5,964 nucleotides of DNA from Candidatus Iainarchaeum sp. (lineage in GTDB: Archaea > Iainarchaeota > Iainarchaeia > Iainarchaeales > GCA-2688035), in the NCBI GenBank assembly GCA_017608725.1, contig JAFCFG010000069.1:1-5964 (forward strand), read 5' to 3'. The position numbers were made by a program, and so were the translations under genes. Shown here in pieces: positions 1 through 5,104 of the stretch (the first letter of the stretch is position 1; the number at the start of each line of letters is the position of its first letter). The notes beneath the pieces were generated by a model. That model saw nothing but the letters and a program-made list of their open reading frames with translations. It had not been told where the DNA came from and searched no databases.

Positions 1-924
1 GCAAGCAAAATTGTTGACACAACTGCTGCCGGTGATGCATTCAACGCTGGCTTTGTCTTTGGCCTGTTGAATGATTACTCTTTGAGCAATTGCATGTGGG
101 CAGCAAACTTCGTTGCTGCAACGAAGATTCAATACCACAGCTTGGCTACACCAAGTGTGAACGCACTCAAGCGCTTTGTTGCGATTCACAACAGGCCAGA
201 GCTGATTGTTGAAAAAAACCGCAGTGAGATGAGCAAGAGAGCAGTGCAAATTGTGCTCCAGCTCTTGCAGCAGAAGCCAGATGCCAGTTTTGCCTTGCCA
301 ACAGGCGCCACACCAAAGGGAATGTATGCTCTTTTGGTTCAAGCCTACAAAAAGGGGAAAGTTTCCTTCAGCAAAGCCAGGTTTTTTGCAATAGATGAGT
401 ACATTGGCTTAAAGCAGAGCGATAAAAGCAGCTTCTCTTACTTTTTGAAAAAGAATTTTCTCTCAAAGGTTAATGCAAGGAGAAAGAACATCTTCCTGCT
501 CAACGGCTCAGCAAAGAACCTGAGGGCAATGGCTGCAAGGCACGAGGCGGCAATCAAAAGGCACGGTATTGACTTGTGCATTTTGGGCATTGCCCCCAAC
601 GGCCATGTTGGCTTCAACGAGCCGGGCAGTTGCCCTTACGATATCACCAGGGCTGTTGTTCTCAGGCCAGCTACTAGGAAGAAGAATGCGAAGTACTTTT
701 CTGGGAGGGATGTTCCAAAAAAGGCTGTTACAATTGGGCTGCGCACAATGAGGGAAAACAGCAGGCAGATTATGCTCCTTGCAAGCGGGAAAAAGAAAGC
801 AAGGGCAATAAGGGCTTCACTGCGAAGCAAGGACTTCATGAGGTGGCCTGCAGTTGCATTAAAGCCGCACCACAACTTTCTCTTTGTTGTTGACAGGGCA
901 GCTGCTAAAGATGTCAGGTTCTAA
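1..924 (+). CDS. PfkB-family sugar kinase / glucosamine-6-phosphate deaminase fusion (5' end outside window)
   Basis: The frame is open from the first base to TAA at 922-924 (307 codons seen). Codons 6-17 read DTTAAGDAFNAG, the PfkB/ribokinase C-terminal signature with its catalytic-base Asp in AAGD. The usual final kinase helices follow to about codon 62. From about codon 66 a NagB domain begins: LPTGATP phosphate loop (99-105), DEYIGL with catalytic Asp132, GIAPNGHVGFNEP with Asn200, His202 and Glu207 at the E. coli D141/H143/E148 positions, AVTIGLRTM, and a C-terminal WPAVALKPHH segment. Asn for Asp141 is common in NagB homologues. NagB converts glucosamine-6-phosphate to fructose-6-phosphate and ammonia in the cytosol. 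The linker is only a few residues, with no stop, clear ribosome site or promoter, so I read one fused protein. The kinase substrate cannot be told from this stub; glucosamine is an attractive inference. Separate translation from internal ATG 229 is possible but would remove the first NagB strand. Confidence 0.85.
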   Translation, partial: ASKIVDTTAAGDAFNAGFVFGLLNDYSLSNCMWAANFVAATKIQYHSLATPSVNALKRFVAIHNRPELIVEKNRSEMSKRAVQIVLQLLQQKPDASFALPTGATPKGMYALLVQAYKKGKVSFSKARFFAIDEYIGLKQSDKSSFSYFLKKNFLSKVNARRKNIFLLNGSAKNLRAMAARHEAAIKRHGIDLCILGIAPNGHVGFNEPGSCPYDITRAVVLRPATRKKNAKYFSGRDVPKKAVTIGLRTMRENSRQIMLLASGKKKARAIRASLRSKDFMRWPAVALKPHHNFLFVVDRAAAKDVRF

Positions 925-1067
925 AATTCTCCCCCGCCAAAATCTTTTTCAACGAACTCAATTATTTCATTTTTCCTGCCCGGATTAAGGGAATGGCGCA
1001 ATCCAAAGCGGCCTGATACAATAAAAATTTTCCGTTTTTTTTGGCTGCCTTTGCGATAAACCGCTTT
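921..1067 (-). other. Open minus-strand stretch, possible gene remnant
   Basis: On the minus strand 48 sense codons are open between TAA at 1068-1070 and TAG at 921-923; this stop overlaps the TAA of the kinase-deaminase gene. The translation contains KIFIVSGRFGLRH and ends NEIIEFVEKDFGGGEF, which looks more protein-like than its surroundings. There is no ATG or GTG; the only usual start is TTG at 999-1001, giving about 26 residues. Arginine codons include CGG and CGC, unlike the AGG-rich neighbours. I do not recognise a family. It could be a decayed gene end or chance. Confidence 0.15.
1035..1042 (+). terminator. T8 tract, candidate archaeal terminator
   Basis: Eight consecutive T on the plus strand lie about 110 nt after the kinase-deaminase stop; a shorter T5 run lies near 944-948. 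Archaeal RNA polymerase terminates on T-rich tracts without needing a hairpin. The placement before the dphB promoter box fits, but this is composition only. Confidence 0.3.
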
Positions 1068-1072
1068 TTAAT
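1064..1072 (+). promoter_or_regulatory. Candidate TATA box for dphB
   Basis: The box CTTTTTAAT is centred about 29 nt before the dphB ATG. The 5' flank of the ATG (AATTTTTCT) has no Shine-Dalgarno. An archaeal start site 25-27 nt after a TATA box would fall at or just before the ATG, giving a leaderless mRNA. The same spacing occurs before the gene at 2212. Confidence 0.5.
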
Positions 1073-1096
1073 TCTTAACGCAGGACTAATTTTTCT

Positions 1097-1858
1097 ATGT
1101 TTTACTTGATTGGAGTTGGCCTGAAGCCACTGCATTTGACCCTTGAGGCAAAGGAAGCGATAGGGAAATGCTCCAGGGTTTTCCTGGATACTTACACCTC
1201 TGCCTACTGCGAGGGTTCCGCTGATGATTTGAGGGAAGTAGTTGGAAGGGAGATAATTGAATTGAACAGGAAAGCGGTTGAAGAGGGCTTCCCCCTGCTC
1301 CTCAAGGATGCAAAGAAAAGCAATGAGGACATTGCATTGCTTGTTTTTGGGAATCCTTTGAGTGCAACCACCCACGTGCAGCTTTTGCTTGATGCAAAAG
1401 AACAGGGCATTGAAACAAGCATTGTTGCAGGAATCTCAATCTACAATTTTCTTGGCGCAATCGGCCTTGACCAGTACAGGTTTGGAAGGACGTGCACAAT
1501 CGTCGCCCCAAAGGAGAATTATGAGCCTGAATCATTCTACGATGTGATTGAAAGGAATTTTGAGAACGGCCAGCACACTTTGTGTTTGCTTGACATTGAG
1601 GCAGAAAAGGACAAGATGATGACAGTAGGTGAGGCTCTGGGGATTTTGCAGAAAATTGAAAGGAAAAGGGGCAAGGATATCCTGCAAAAGGCAACCTTGA
1701 TTGGTTTGTTTGCTTTGGGAAGCAAAAAGGAAATGGTGAAGGTGGCTGATTTGACAAAGCTGCAGAGGAGCAGCTTTGCCCTCTTTCCTCAATCATTGGT
1801 AATTGCTGCCCCCCTAACAGAGAAAGAGGAAGAGGCTTTAGGTGCTTTGCATAGTTGA
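1097..1858 (+). CDS. dphB: Diphthine synthase (EF2 diphthamide pathway methyltransferase)
   Basis: At 253 aa it has the usual length of archaeal DphB (about 250-270). The protein follows the family along its length: N-terminal MFYLIGVGL, LDTYTS at 30-35, FGNPLSATTH at 84-93, an AGISIYNFLGAIGLDQYRFG segment at 111-130, a PKENYEPESFYDVI segment (138-151) and LLDIEAEKDKMMT (164-176). DphB is a class III, tetrapyrrole-methylase-like SAM enzyme. It methylates the 3-amino-3-carboxypropyl group on the modified histidine of elongation factor 2, giving diphthine. One oddity is that the GDP motif typical of the fold reads GNP here (Asn86, codon 1352-1354). The ATG is chosen because residue 2 onward already matches the family's first strand and a TATA-like box sits 29 nt upstream. 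The DUF357 gene follows after 26 bp and is probably co-transcribed. Confidence 0.93.
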   Translation: MFYLIGVGLKPLHLTLEAKEAIGKCSRVFLDTYTSAYCEGSADDLREVVGREIIELNRKAVEEGFPLLLKDAKKSNEDIALLVFGNPLSATTHVQLLLDAKEQGIETSIVAGISIYNFLGAIGLDQYRFGRTCTIVAPKENYEPESFYDVIERNFENGQHTLCLLDIEAEKDKMMTVGEALGILQKIERKRGKDILQKATLIGLFALGSKKEMVKVADLTKLQRSSFALFPQSLVIAAPLTEKEEEALGALHS

Positions 1859-1884
1859 AATTTTTGGGCAGTTAGTGGTTTTGA

Positions 1885-2172
1885 ATGAGTGAAGAATTGG
1901 GGGAAAGGGTTAGGAAATACAGGGAGCTTACAGAATCTGCTTTGGGCAAGGTTTCAGTTAAAGGCGGAATAGCTGAAAAAGAGAAAAAAACCGCAAACGA
2001 TTTTCTGGAAATGGCTCGCAATTACTTGAATGACGGGAAGCATTTTGAGGAACAGGGAAAGCTTGAATTGGCTTTAGCTGCTTATTCCTATGCCCATGCC
2101 TGGCTTGATGCCGGTGTCAGGGCAGGATTTCTGGATGGAAAACAGGATGGCAGGCTTTTTACCCTGCCCTAA
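1885..2172 (+). CDS. DUF357 family archaeal protein
   Basis: This is a 95-residue, soluble, mostly helical protein. The core MARNYLNDGKHF, then an ALAAYSYAHAWLDAGVR segment (63-79) and a GFLD turn are the hallmarks of DUF357. That domain is about 70-90 aa, confined to archaea, and has no established biochemical role known to me. The helical pair with Ala and aromatic repeats resembles a TPR-like helical hairpin, suggesting protein binding; this is inference. A lysine-rich stretch at 26-36 precedes the core. The gene lies 26 bp after dphB on the same strand, so it is probably in one operon. No strong Shine-Dalgarno precedes the ATG, and the T-rich run at 1860-1864 could be a weak box of its own. 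Confidence 0.82.
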   Translation: MSEELGERVRKYRELTESALGKVSVKGGIAEKEKKTANDFLEMARNYLNDGKHFEEQGKLELALAAYSYAHAWLDAGVRAGFLDGKQDGRLFTLP

Positions 2173-2177
2173 GGAAA

Positions 2178-2187
2178 CTTTTATTAA
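2178..2187 (+). promoter_or_regulatory. Candidate TATA box for the membrane-protein gene at 2212
   Basis: CTTTTATTAA is centred about 29 nt before the ATG at 2212, the same offset as at dphB. No Shine-Dalgarno lies between them, so a leaderless transcript is likely. It begins only 6 nt after the DUF357 stop. Confidence 0.5.
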
Positions 2188-2211
2188 CTAAAAAGCCCCT
2201 TATTAAATGAA

Positions 2212-2700
2212 ATGGGCTTATATGATAGTGGCAAGGGCTTGAATCTTAACTTTGGATTCAATTTTGCCTGGAGCCAGGCAAAGTATCCGATTCTAGGCAT
2301 TGTTGCTGTAATTGTTGCCCTGATTTTGCTTTTTCTCGTGGCCCTGCCTGCTCTTCAACCAAAGCCAATTGAGGCAAAGCTTGAGCCAAACCCCCTCCAC
2401 CTTCCAAAGCAACAGAACAGTTTTCTGACTGTTATCCTCAACAATACCACTGGTGAAACAGCCAGGGATGTCGTTGTAGAGGTTGAGACAGAGGCCTCAG
2501 ATGCCCTTGTTATCTTTCCAGCAAGCAAGACAATTGAAACACTGGGCAAGAATGAAACCAGGAAATTGGAGGATGCTTTTGTTGTCAGCCCGAACCCTGG
2601 GACAAAGGCCCTTAGTGGGACCTATGTTATTACAATAAAGGCCAGAATCAACGAAGTTGACCTTGAAAAACAACTTGTGTTGGAGCTAAAGGCAGTCTAG
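2212..2700 (+). CDS. Single-pass membrane protein with extracytoplasmic beta-sandwich-like domain
   Basis: The protein has 162 aa. A short N-terminal tail (1-25) with Lys8 and Lys24 is followed by one hydrophobic helix (about 26-48, rich in Ile, Val, Leu and Ala), then a roughly 110-residue domain of alternating strands. The pattern is strand, NN turn, RDVVVEVETEA, FPASKTIETLGKNE, then LSGTYVITIKA and a last strand. It resembles CARDB, NEW3 or LEA-like Ig folds found in archaeal surface proteins, but I cannot name the family. With no cleavage site seen after the helix, it is probably anchored with the domain outside the cell. Asn77, Asn78 and Asn114 lie in N-x-T sequons, so N-glycosylation is possible. 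The nearby ATG at 2207 is out of frame and opens only a short peptide; 2212 is preferred. No function is assigned. Confidence 0.75.
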   Translation: MGLYDSGKGLNLNFGFNFAWSQAKYPILGIVAVIVALILLFLVALPALQPKPIEAKLEPNPLHLPKQQNSFLTVILNNTTGETARDVVVEVETEASDALVIFPASKTIETLGKNETRKLEDAFVVSPNPGTKALSGTYVITIKARINEVDLEKQLVLELKAV

Positions 2701-2718
2701 TGTTTTTATTTTTTTGGG
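2701..2718 (+). terminator. T-rich termination region after the membrane-protein gene
   Basis: Immediately after the TAG stop the sequence runs T5-A-T7 before GGG, and another T8 follows at about 2750-2757. These are typical of archaeal T-tract termination and separate this gene from the convergent acylphosphatase gene. The minus strand has no matching T tract in this gap. Confidence 0.45.
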
Positions 2719-2779
2719 TTTGAAGCCAGTCTAATGCCATGTTAAGAATTTTTTTTGCCCTTGGATGCTCAGATACGGT

Positions 2780-3058
2780 CTAGTACTTTATTGAAAACCT
2801 TTTGTACTTTTTCCTTGCCTTTCCCCACGAGAGGTTTACATATTCAACGTTTGCAGAGGCAGGGCCGTGGTTGAGCCATTCAACCATTCTCTCAAGGTTT
2901 TCCTTCTTTCCTTGGGCAAGCACTTCAACCCTGCCATCAACAAGGTTGCGTACAAAGCCCTTTAAATGCAGCTTCCTTGCATGGACACTTGTGTAATACC
3001 TAAAGTTAACGCCCTGGACATAGCCTGCAATAAAAGCATGAATCTGCAGCATCTCCAT
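2780..3058 (-). CDS. acyP: Acylphosphatase
   Basis: This 92-aa protein is the typical acylphosphatase length. Both family signatures are intact: IAGYVQGVNFR (residues 10-20) with the catalytic phosphate-binding Arg20, and GFVRNLVDGRVEVLAQG (34-50) with catalytic Asn38. It hydrolyses acyl phosphates such as acetyl phosphate or 1,3-bisphosphoglycerate in the cytosol; the physiological substrate is uncertain. The protein ends RFSIKY, close to the usual C-terminal strand. Two starts are possible: ATG at 3056-3058 (chosen) or ATG two codons later; neither has a clear ribosome site. It is convergent with the membrane-protein gene and divergent from the oxidoreductase operon, whose acetyl-CoA product could relate to acyl phosphate metabolism, though this is only context. 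Confidence 0.95.
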   Translation of the reverse strand: MEMLQIHAFIAGYVQGVNFRYYTSVHARKLHLKGFVRNLVDGRVEVLAQGKKENLERMVEWLNHGPASANVEYVNLSWGKARKKYKRFSIKY

Positions 3059-3116
3059 TAATTTAATAAATACTGGTTTTTAACTTTTTCCCTTTTTTAT
3101 ACTAAAAGGTAATCTG
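3059..3116. promoter_or_regulatory. Divergent promoter region between acyP and the POR operon
   Basis: The 58-bp gap is strongly A/T-rich. On the plus strand TTTTTAACTTTTT (about 3077-3089) is a possible box for the oxidoreductase operon. On the minus strand GTATAAAAAA (about 3093-3102) could serve acyP with a leader of about a dozen nt, and the region near 3078-3090 reads as a second box. The two promoters must overlap, so activity or factor binding at one may affect the other. Exact boxes are uncertain. Confidence 0.4.
3107..3114 (+). promoter_or_regulatory. Shine-Dalgarno for the POR gamma gene
   Basis: AGGTAATC matches the anti-Shine-Dalgarno complement AGGTGATC at 7 of 8 positions, and its AGGT core lies 6 nt before the ATG at 3117. 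This fixes the start and suggests this operon has a leader, unlike dphB. Confidence 0.5.
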
Positions 3117-3671
3117 ATGACCTTGCTCGAAATCAGGATTCATGGCAGGGGCGGCCAAGGAGCCGTTACAAGCACACAGGTTCTTGCAATTGCTGCTTTC
3201 AAAGACGGGAAATACAGCCAGGCCTTTCCAAACTTTGGTGTGGAAAGAACTGGTGCACCAGTAGAAAGCTATGTGCGGATTGACGACAAGCAGATAAACC
3301 TAAGGCAGCATGTTTACGACCCAGACTATGTCATAGTGTTGGATAGTTCTTTGATTGATACAGTTGATGTAACCAAGGGCCTGGGGAAGAACGGCGTGAT
3401 TATAGTTAACACTGACAAAAGCCCGAAAGAATTGAAAAAGCTCAGTGGTTTTAAAGTTCACGCAATCAATATCACAAAGATTGCTTTGGAGGTAATTGGA
3501 AAGCCATTTGTAAACATTGCCTCATTGGGTGCATTCTCTTCTTTGAGCAAGCAGGTTTCCCTAAAGGCATTGGACAAGGCAATTGATGAATTGTTCATTG
3601 CAAGGGGCAAGGCAACTGCAGCAGAGCTGAACAAAAAGGCAGCAAAAGCCGTGTACGAGGCAGCGAAGTGA
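3117..3671 (+). CDS. porG: Pyruvate (2-oxoacid):ferredoxin oxidoreductase, gamma subunit
   Basis: The 184-aa protein has the usual gamma-subunit length. It shows the family's opening EIRIHGRGGQGAVT (5-18) and the QAFPNFGVERTGAPVESYVRI block (35-55), followed by a DPDYVIVLDSSL segment. This subunit corresponds to domain III of fused pyruvate:ferredoxin oxidoreductases and, with alpha, beta and delta, forms the CoA-dependent enzyme. The complex oxidatively decarboxylates 2-oxoacids to acyl-CoA and CO2 and reduces ferredoxin in the cytosol. It is the first gene of a compact gamma-delta-alpha-beta operon. A good Shine-Dalgarno supports the ATG. Pyruvate is the likely substrate from the alpha and beta sequences, but 2-oxoisovalerate or related enzymes share this subunit type. 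Confidence 0.93.
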   Translation: MTLLEIRIHGRGGQGAVTSTQVLAIAAFKDGKYSQAFPNFGVERTGAPVESYVRIDDKQINLRQHVYDPDYVIVLDSSLIDTVDVTKGLGKNGVIIVNTDKSPKELKKLSGFKVHAINITKIALEVIGKPFVNIASLGAFSSLSKQVSLKALDKAIDELFIARGKATAAELNKKAAKAVYEAAK

Positions 3672-3675
3672 TTTT

Positions 3676-3954
3676 ATGCCGGAAAAGATGAAATTCAACC
3701 AGGGGGCAGTAGTAACAGAGCCGGGCAGCAGCAGAAAGTACAAGACAGGTGCCTGGAGAATATTCAAGCCAAGAATCGACCAAAGGAAATGCATCAAATG
3801 CTACCAGTGCTGGCAGATGTGCCCTGATGCAGCAATAAGGGTTGATGCCAAAACAGGAAAAGTTTGGATTGATTACGATTACTGCAAAGGGTGCCTTATT
3901 TGCCTTACACAGTGTCCTGTAAAGGCAATTGAAAAAGAGGTTGAGAAAAAGTGA
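3676..3954 (+). CDS. porD: Pyruvate (2-oxoacid):ferredoxin oxidoreductase, delta subunit (2[4Fe-4S] ferredoxin-like)
   Basis: The 92-aa protein is typical of delta subunits. Two complete [4Fe-4S] motifs are visible: Cys39-x2-Cys42-x2-Cys45-x3-Cys49-Pro and Cys70-x2-Cys73-x2-Cys76-x3-Cys80-Pro. Before them lie the delta-specific GAWRIFKPRID segment (25-35) and a glycine/serine turn EPGSSRKYKTG. The subunit passes electrons from the TPP site to free ferredoxin. It begins 4 nt after the gamma stop; GAAGTGAT across that stop is a weak ribosome site. Its TGA overlaps the GTG start of the alpha gene, so translation of the two is probably coupled. Confidence 0.95.
   Translation: MPEKMKFNQGAVVTEPGSSRKYKTGAWRIFKPRIDQRKCIKCYQCWQMCPDAAIRVDAKTGKVWIDYDYCKGCLICLTQCPVKAIEKEVEKK
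3937..3941 (+). promoter_or_regulatory. Shine-Dalgarno supporting the GTG start of the alpha subunit
   Basis: GAGGT lies 9 nt before GTG 3951, inside the end of the delta gene. It supports a GTG start with a GTGA start-stop overlap rather than a later start. Confidence 0.5.
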
Positions 3955-5096
3955 CAAAAAAAGTAATTGAAGCATCGCACGCGATTGCAATCGGGGCAAG
4001 GCTTTGCAGGCCGGCTGTAATTCCAATGTACCCAATCACGCCGCAAACGCACGTTGTTGAACAGCTTGCTGAATTCATAAACAACGGGGAAATGGACTGT
4101 GCAATGCTTGATGTTGAATCAGAGCACTCGGCAGCCTCTGCTGTTATTGGAATAGTTGCTGCAGGCAGCAGGGCATTTACTGCAACAAGCAGCCAAGGCC
4201 TTGCCTTAATGTATGAGGTATTGCCAATTATCAGCGGGATGAGGCTGCCTGCTGTGATGGCTGTTGCAAACAGAGCCTTGTCAGCTCCAATAAGCATCTG
4301 GAACGACCACAGCGATGCTGTTTCAGCAAGAGACCAGGGCTGGATTCAATTGTGGGTTGAAAGCAGCCAAGAGGCTCTTGACGCTGTTATCCAAGGATAC
4401 AGGATAAGTGAGGACAAGGATGTTTTCATGCCATTGATGGTTTGCTTTGACGGTTTTACCCTTTCGCATCTATTTGAGCCAGTGGATGTCCCATTACAGC
4501 CTGCTGTTGACAAATTCCTGCCAAAATTCAAGCCATTGTACAAGCTTGATGTGAGGAAGCCAATGACTTTTGGGCCTATTGGCTTTCCCAACAGCTTTAT
4601 GCACTTCAAGAAACAGCAGCAGGAGGCAATGCTTAACTCAATCAGCGTAATTAAAAAGGTTAACAGGGAATTCAAGAAAGCGTTTGGCAGGGCTTACGGA
4701 GACGGCTTGCTTGACTTGTACAAAATGCAGGGCGCAGATTATGCAGTAATTGGAATGGGCACTTTGTGTGGAACAGCAAGGGTTGCAATTGACAGGCTTA
4801 GAAAAAAGGGTAAAAGGGTTGGTTTGATTAGGGTCAGGTCTTTAAGGCCTTTTCCTGAGAAGGAACTGCAGAGTGCAGTGAAAAACTTGAAGGCAGCTGC
4901 AGTAATTGACAGGCATATTTCTTTGGGCCAAGAGGGCCCATTGTTTACCGATGTAAGGAACGCAATCTACTGCAATGACATATCAATCAACAGCTACATA
5001 GCTGGTCTTGGCGGCAGAGACATAACAGTAAACCACTTTGAGAAGGTATTTAATGATTTGGAAAAAGGAAAGCAAAGGGGAGAGTGGCTTTTTTGA
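3951..5096 (+). CDS. porA: Pyruvate:ferredoxin oxidoreductase, alpha subunit
   Basis: The 381-aa protein is close to the usual 390. It carries the alpha-subunit landmarks in order: YPITPQT (27-33), VESEHSA (55-61) with the Glu expected to contact the TPP pyrimidine, FTATSSQGLALMYE (76-89), the SIWNDHSD block (115-122) characteristic of pyruvate enzymes, then the C-terminal domain with MGTLCGTAR (269-277), RVRSLRPFPE (294-303), DRHISLGQEGP (320-330) and AGLGGRD (351-357). It pairs with beta to form the TPP active site. The start is GTG, overlapping the delta stop by 4 nt, with a Shine-Dalgarno 9 nt upstream. Residue 2 onward matches the family N-terminus, so nothing is missing. No frameshift or lost motif is visible. 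Confidence 0.95.
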   Translation: MTKKVIEASHAIAIGARLCRPAVIPMYPITPQTHVVEQLAEFINNGEMDCAMLDVESEHSAASAVIGIVAAGSRAFTATSSQGLALMYEVLPIISGMRLPAVMAVANRALSAPISIWNDHSDAVSARDQGWIQLWVESSQEALDAVIQGYRISEDKDVFMPLMVCFDGFTLSHLFEPVDVPLQPAVDKFLPKFKPLYKLDVRKPMTFGPIGFPNSFMHFKKQQQEAMLNSISVIKKVNREFKKAFGRAYGDGLLDLYKMQGADYAVIGMGTLCGTARVAIDRLRKKGKRVGLIRVRSLRPFPEKELQSAVKNLKAAAVIDRHISLGQEGPLFTDVRNAIYCNDISINSYIAGLGGRDITVNHFEKVFNDLEKGKQRGEWLF

Positions 5097-5104
5097 CGGG
5101 GAGA

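Noticed and set aside
67..69. TTG at 67 as the start of a stand-alone NagB
   Set aside because: The frame continues upstream through a PfkB signature, and residues after 67 still belong to the kinase C-terminus, so it is not a natural start.
962..1375. 137-codon open frame on the minus strand
   Set aside because: It mostly runs antisense to the N-terminal part of dphB, matches no family I recognise, and is explained as a shadow of that gene.
1302..1796. 164-codon minus-strand open frame inside dphB
   Set aside because: It is antisense to a well-conserved gene, and its Ser/Gln/Pro-rich composition is typical of a shadow frame.
2207..2209. ATG just before the membrane-protein gene
   Set aside because: It is out of frame with the long coding region and opens only a short peptide.
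3092..3101. CTTTTTTATA as the TATA box of porG
   Set aside because: It is too close to the ATG: a start site 25-27 nt downstream would fall inside the gene. It fits better as a minus-strand box for acyP.
3595..4297. Long minus-strand open frames antisense to porD and porA
   Set aside because: They have Cys/Leu-rich, low-sense composition and lie opposite genes with intact family motifs.
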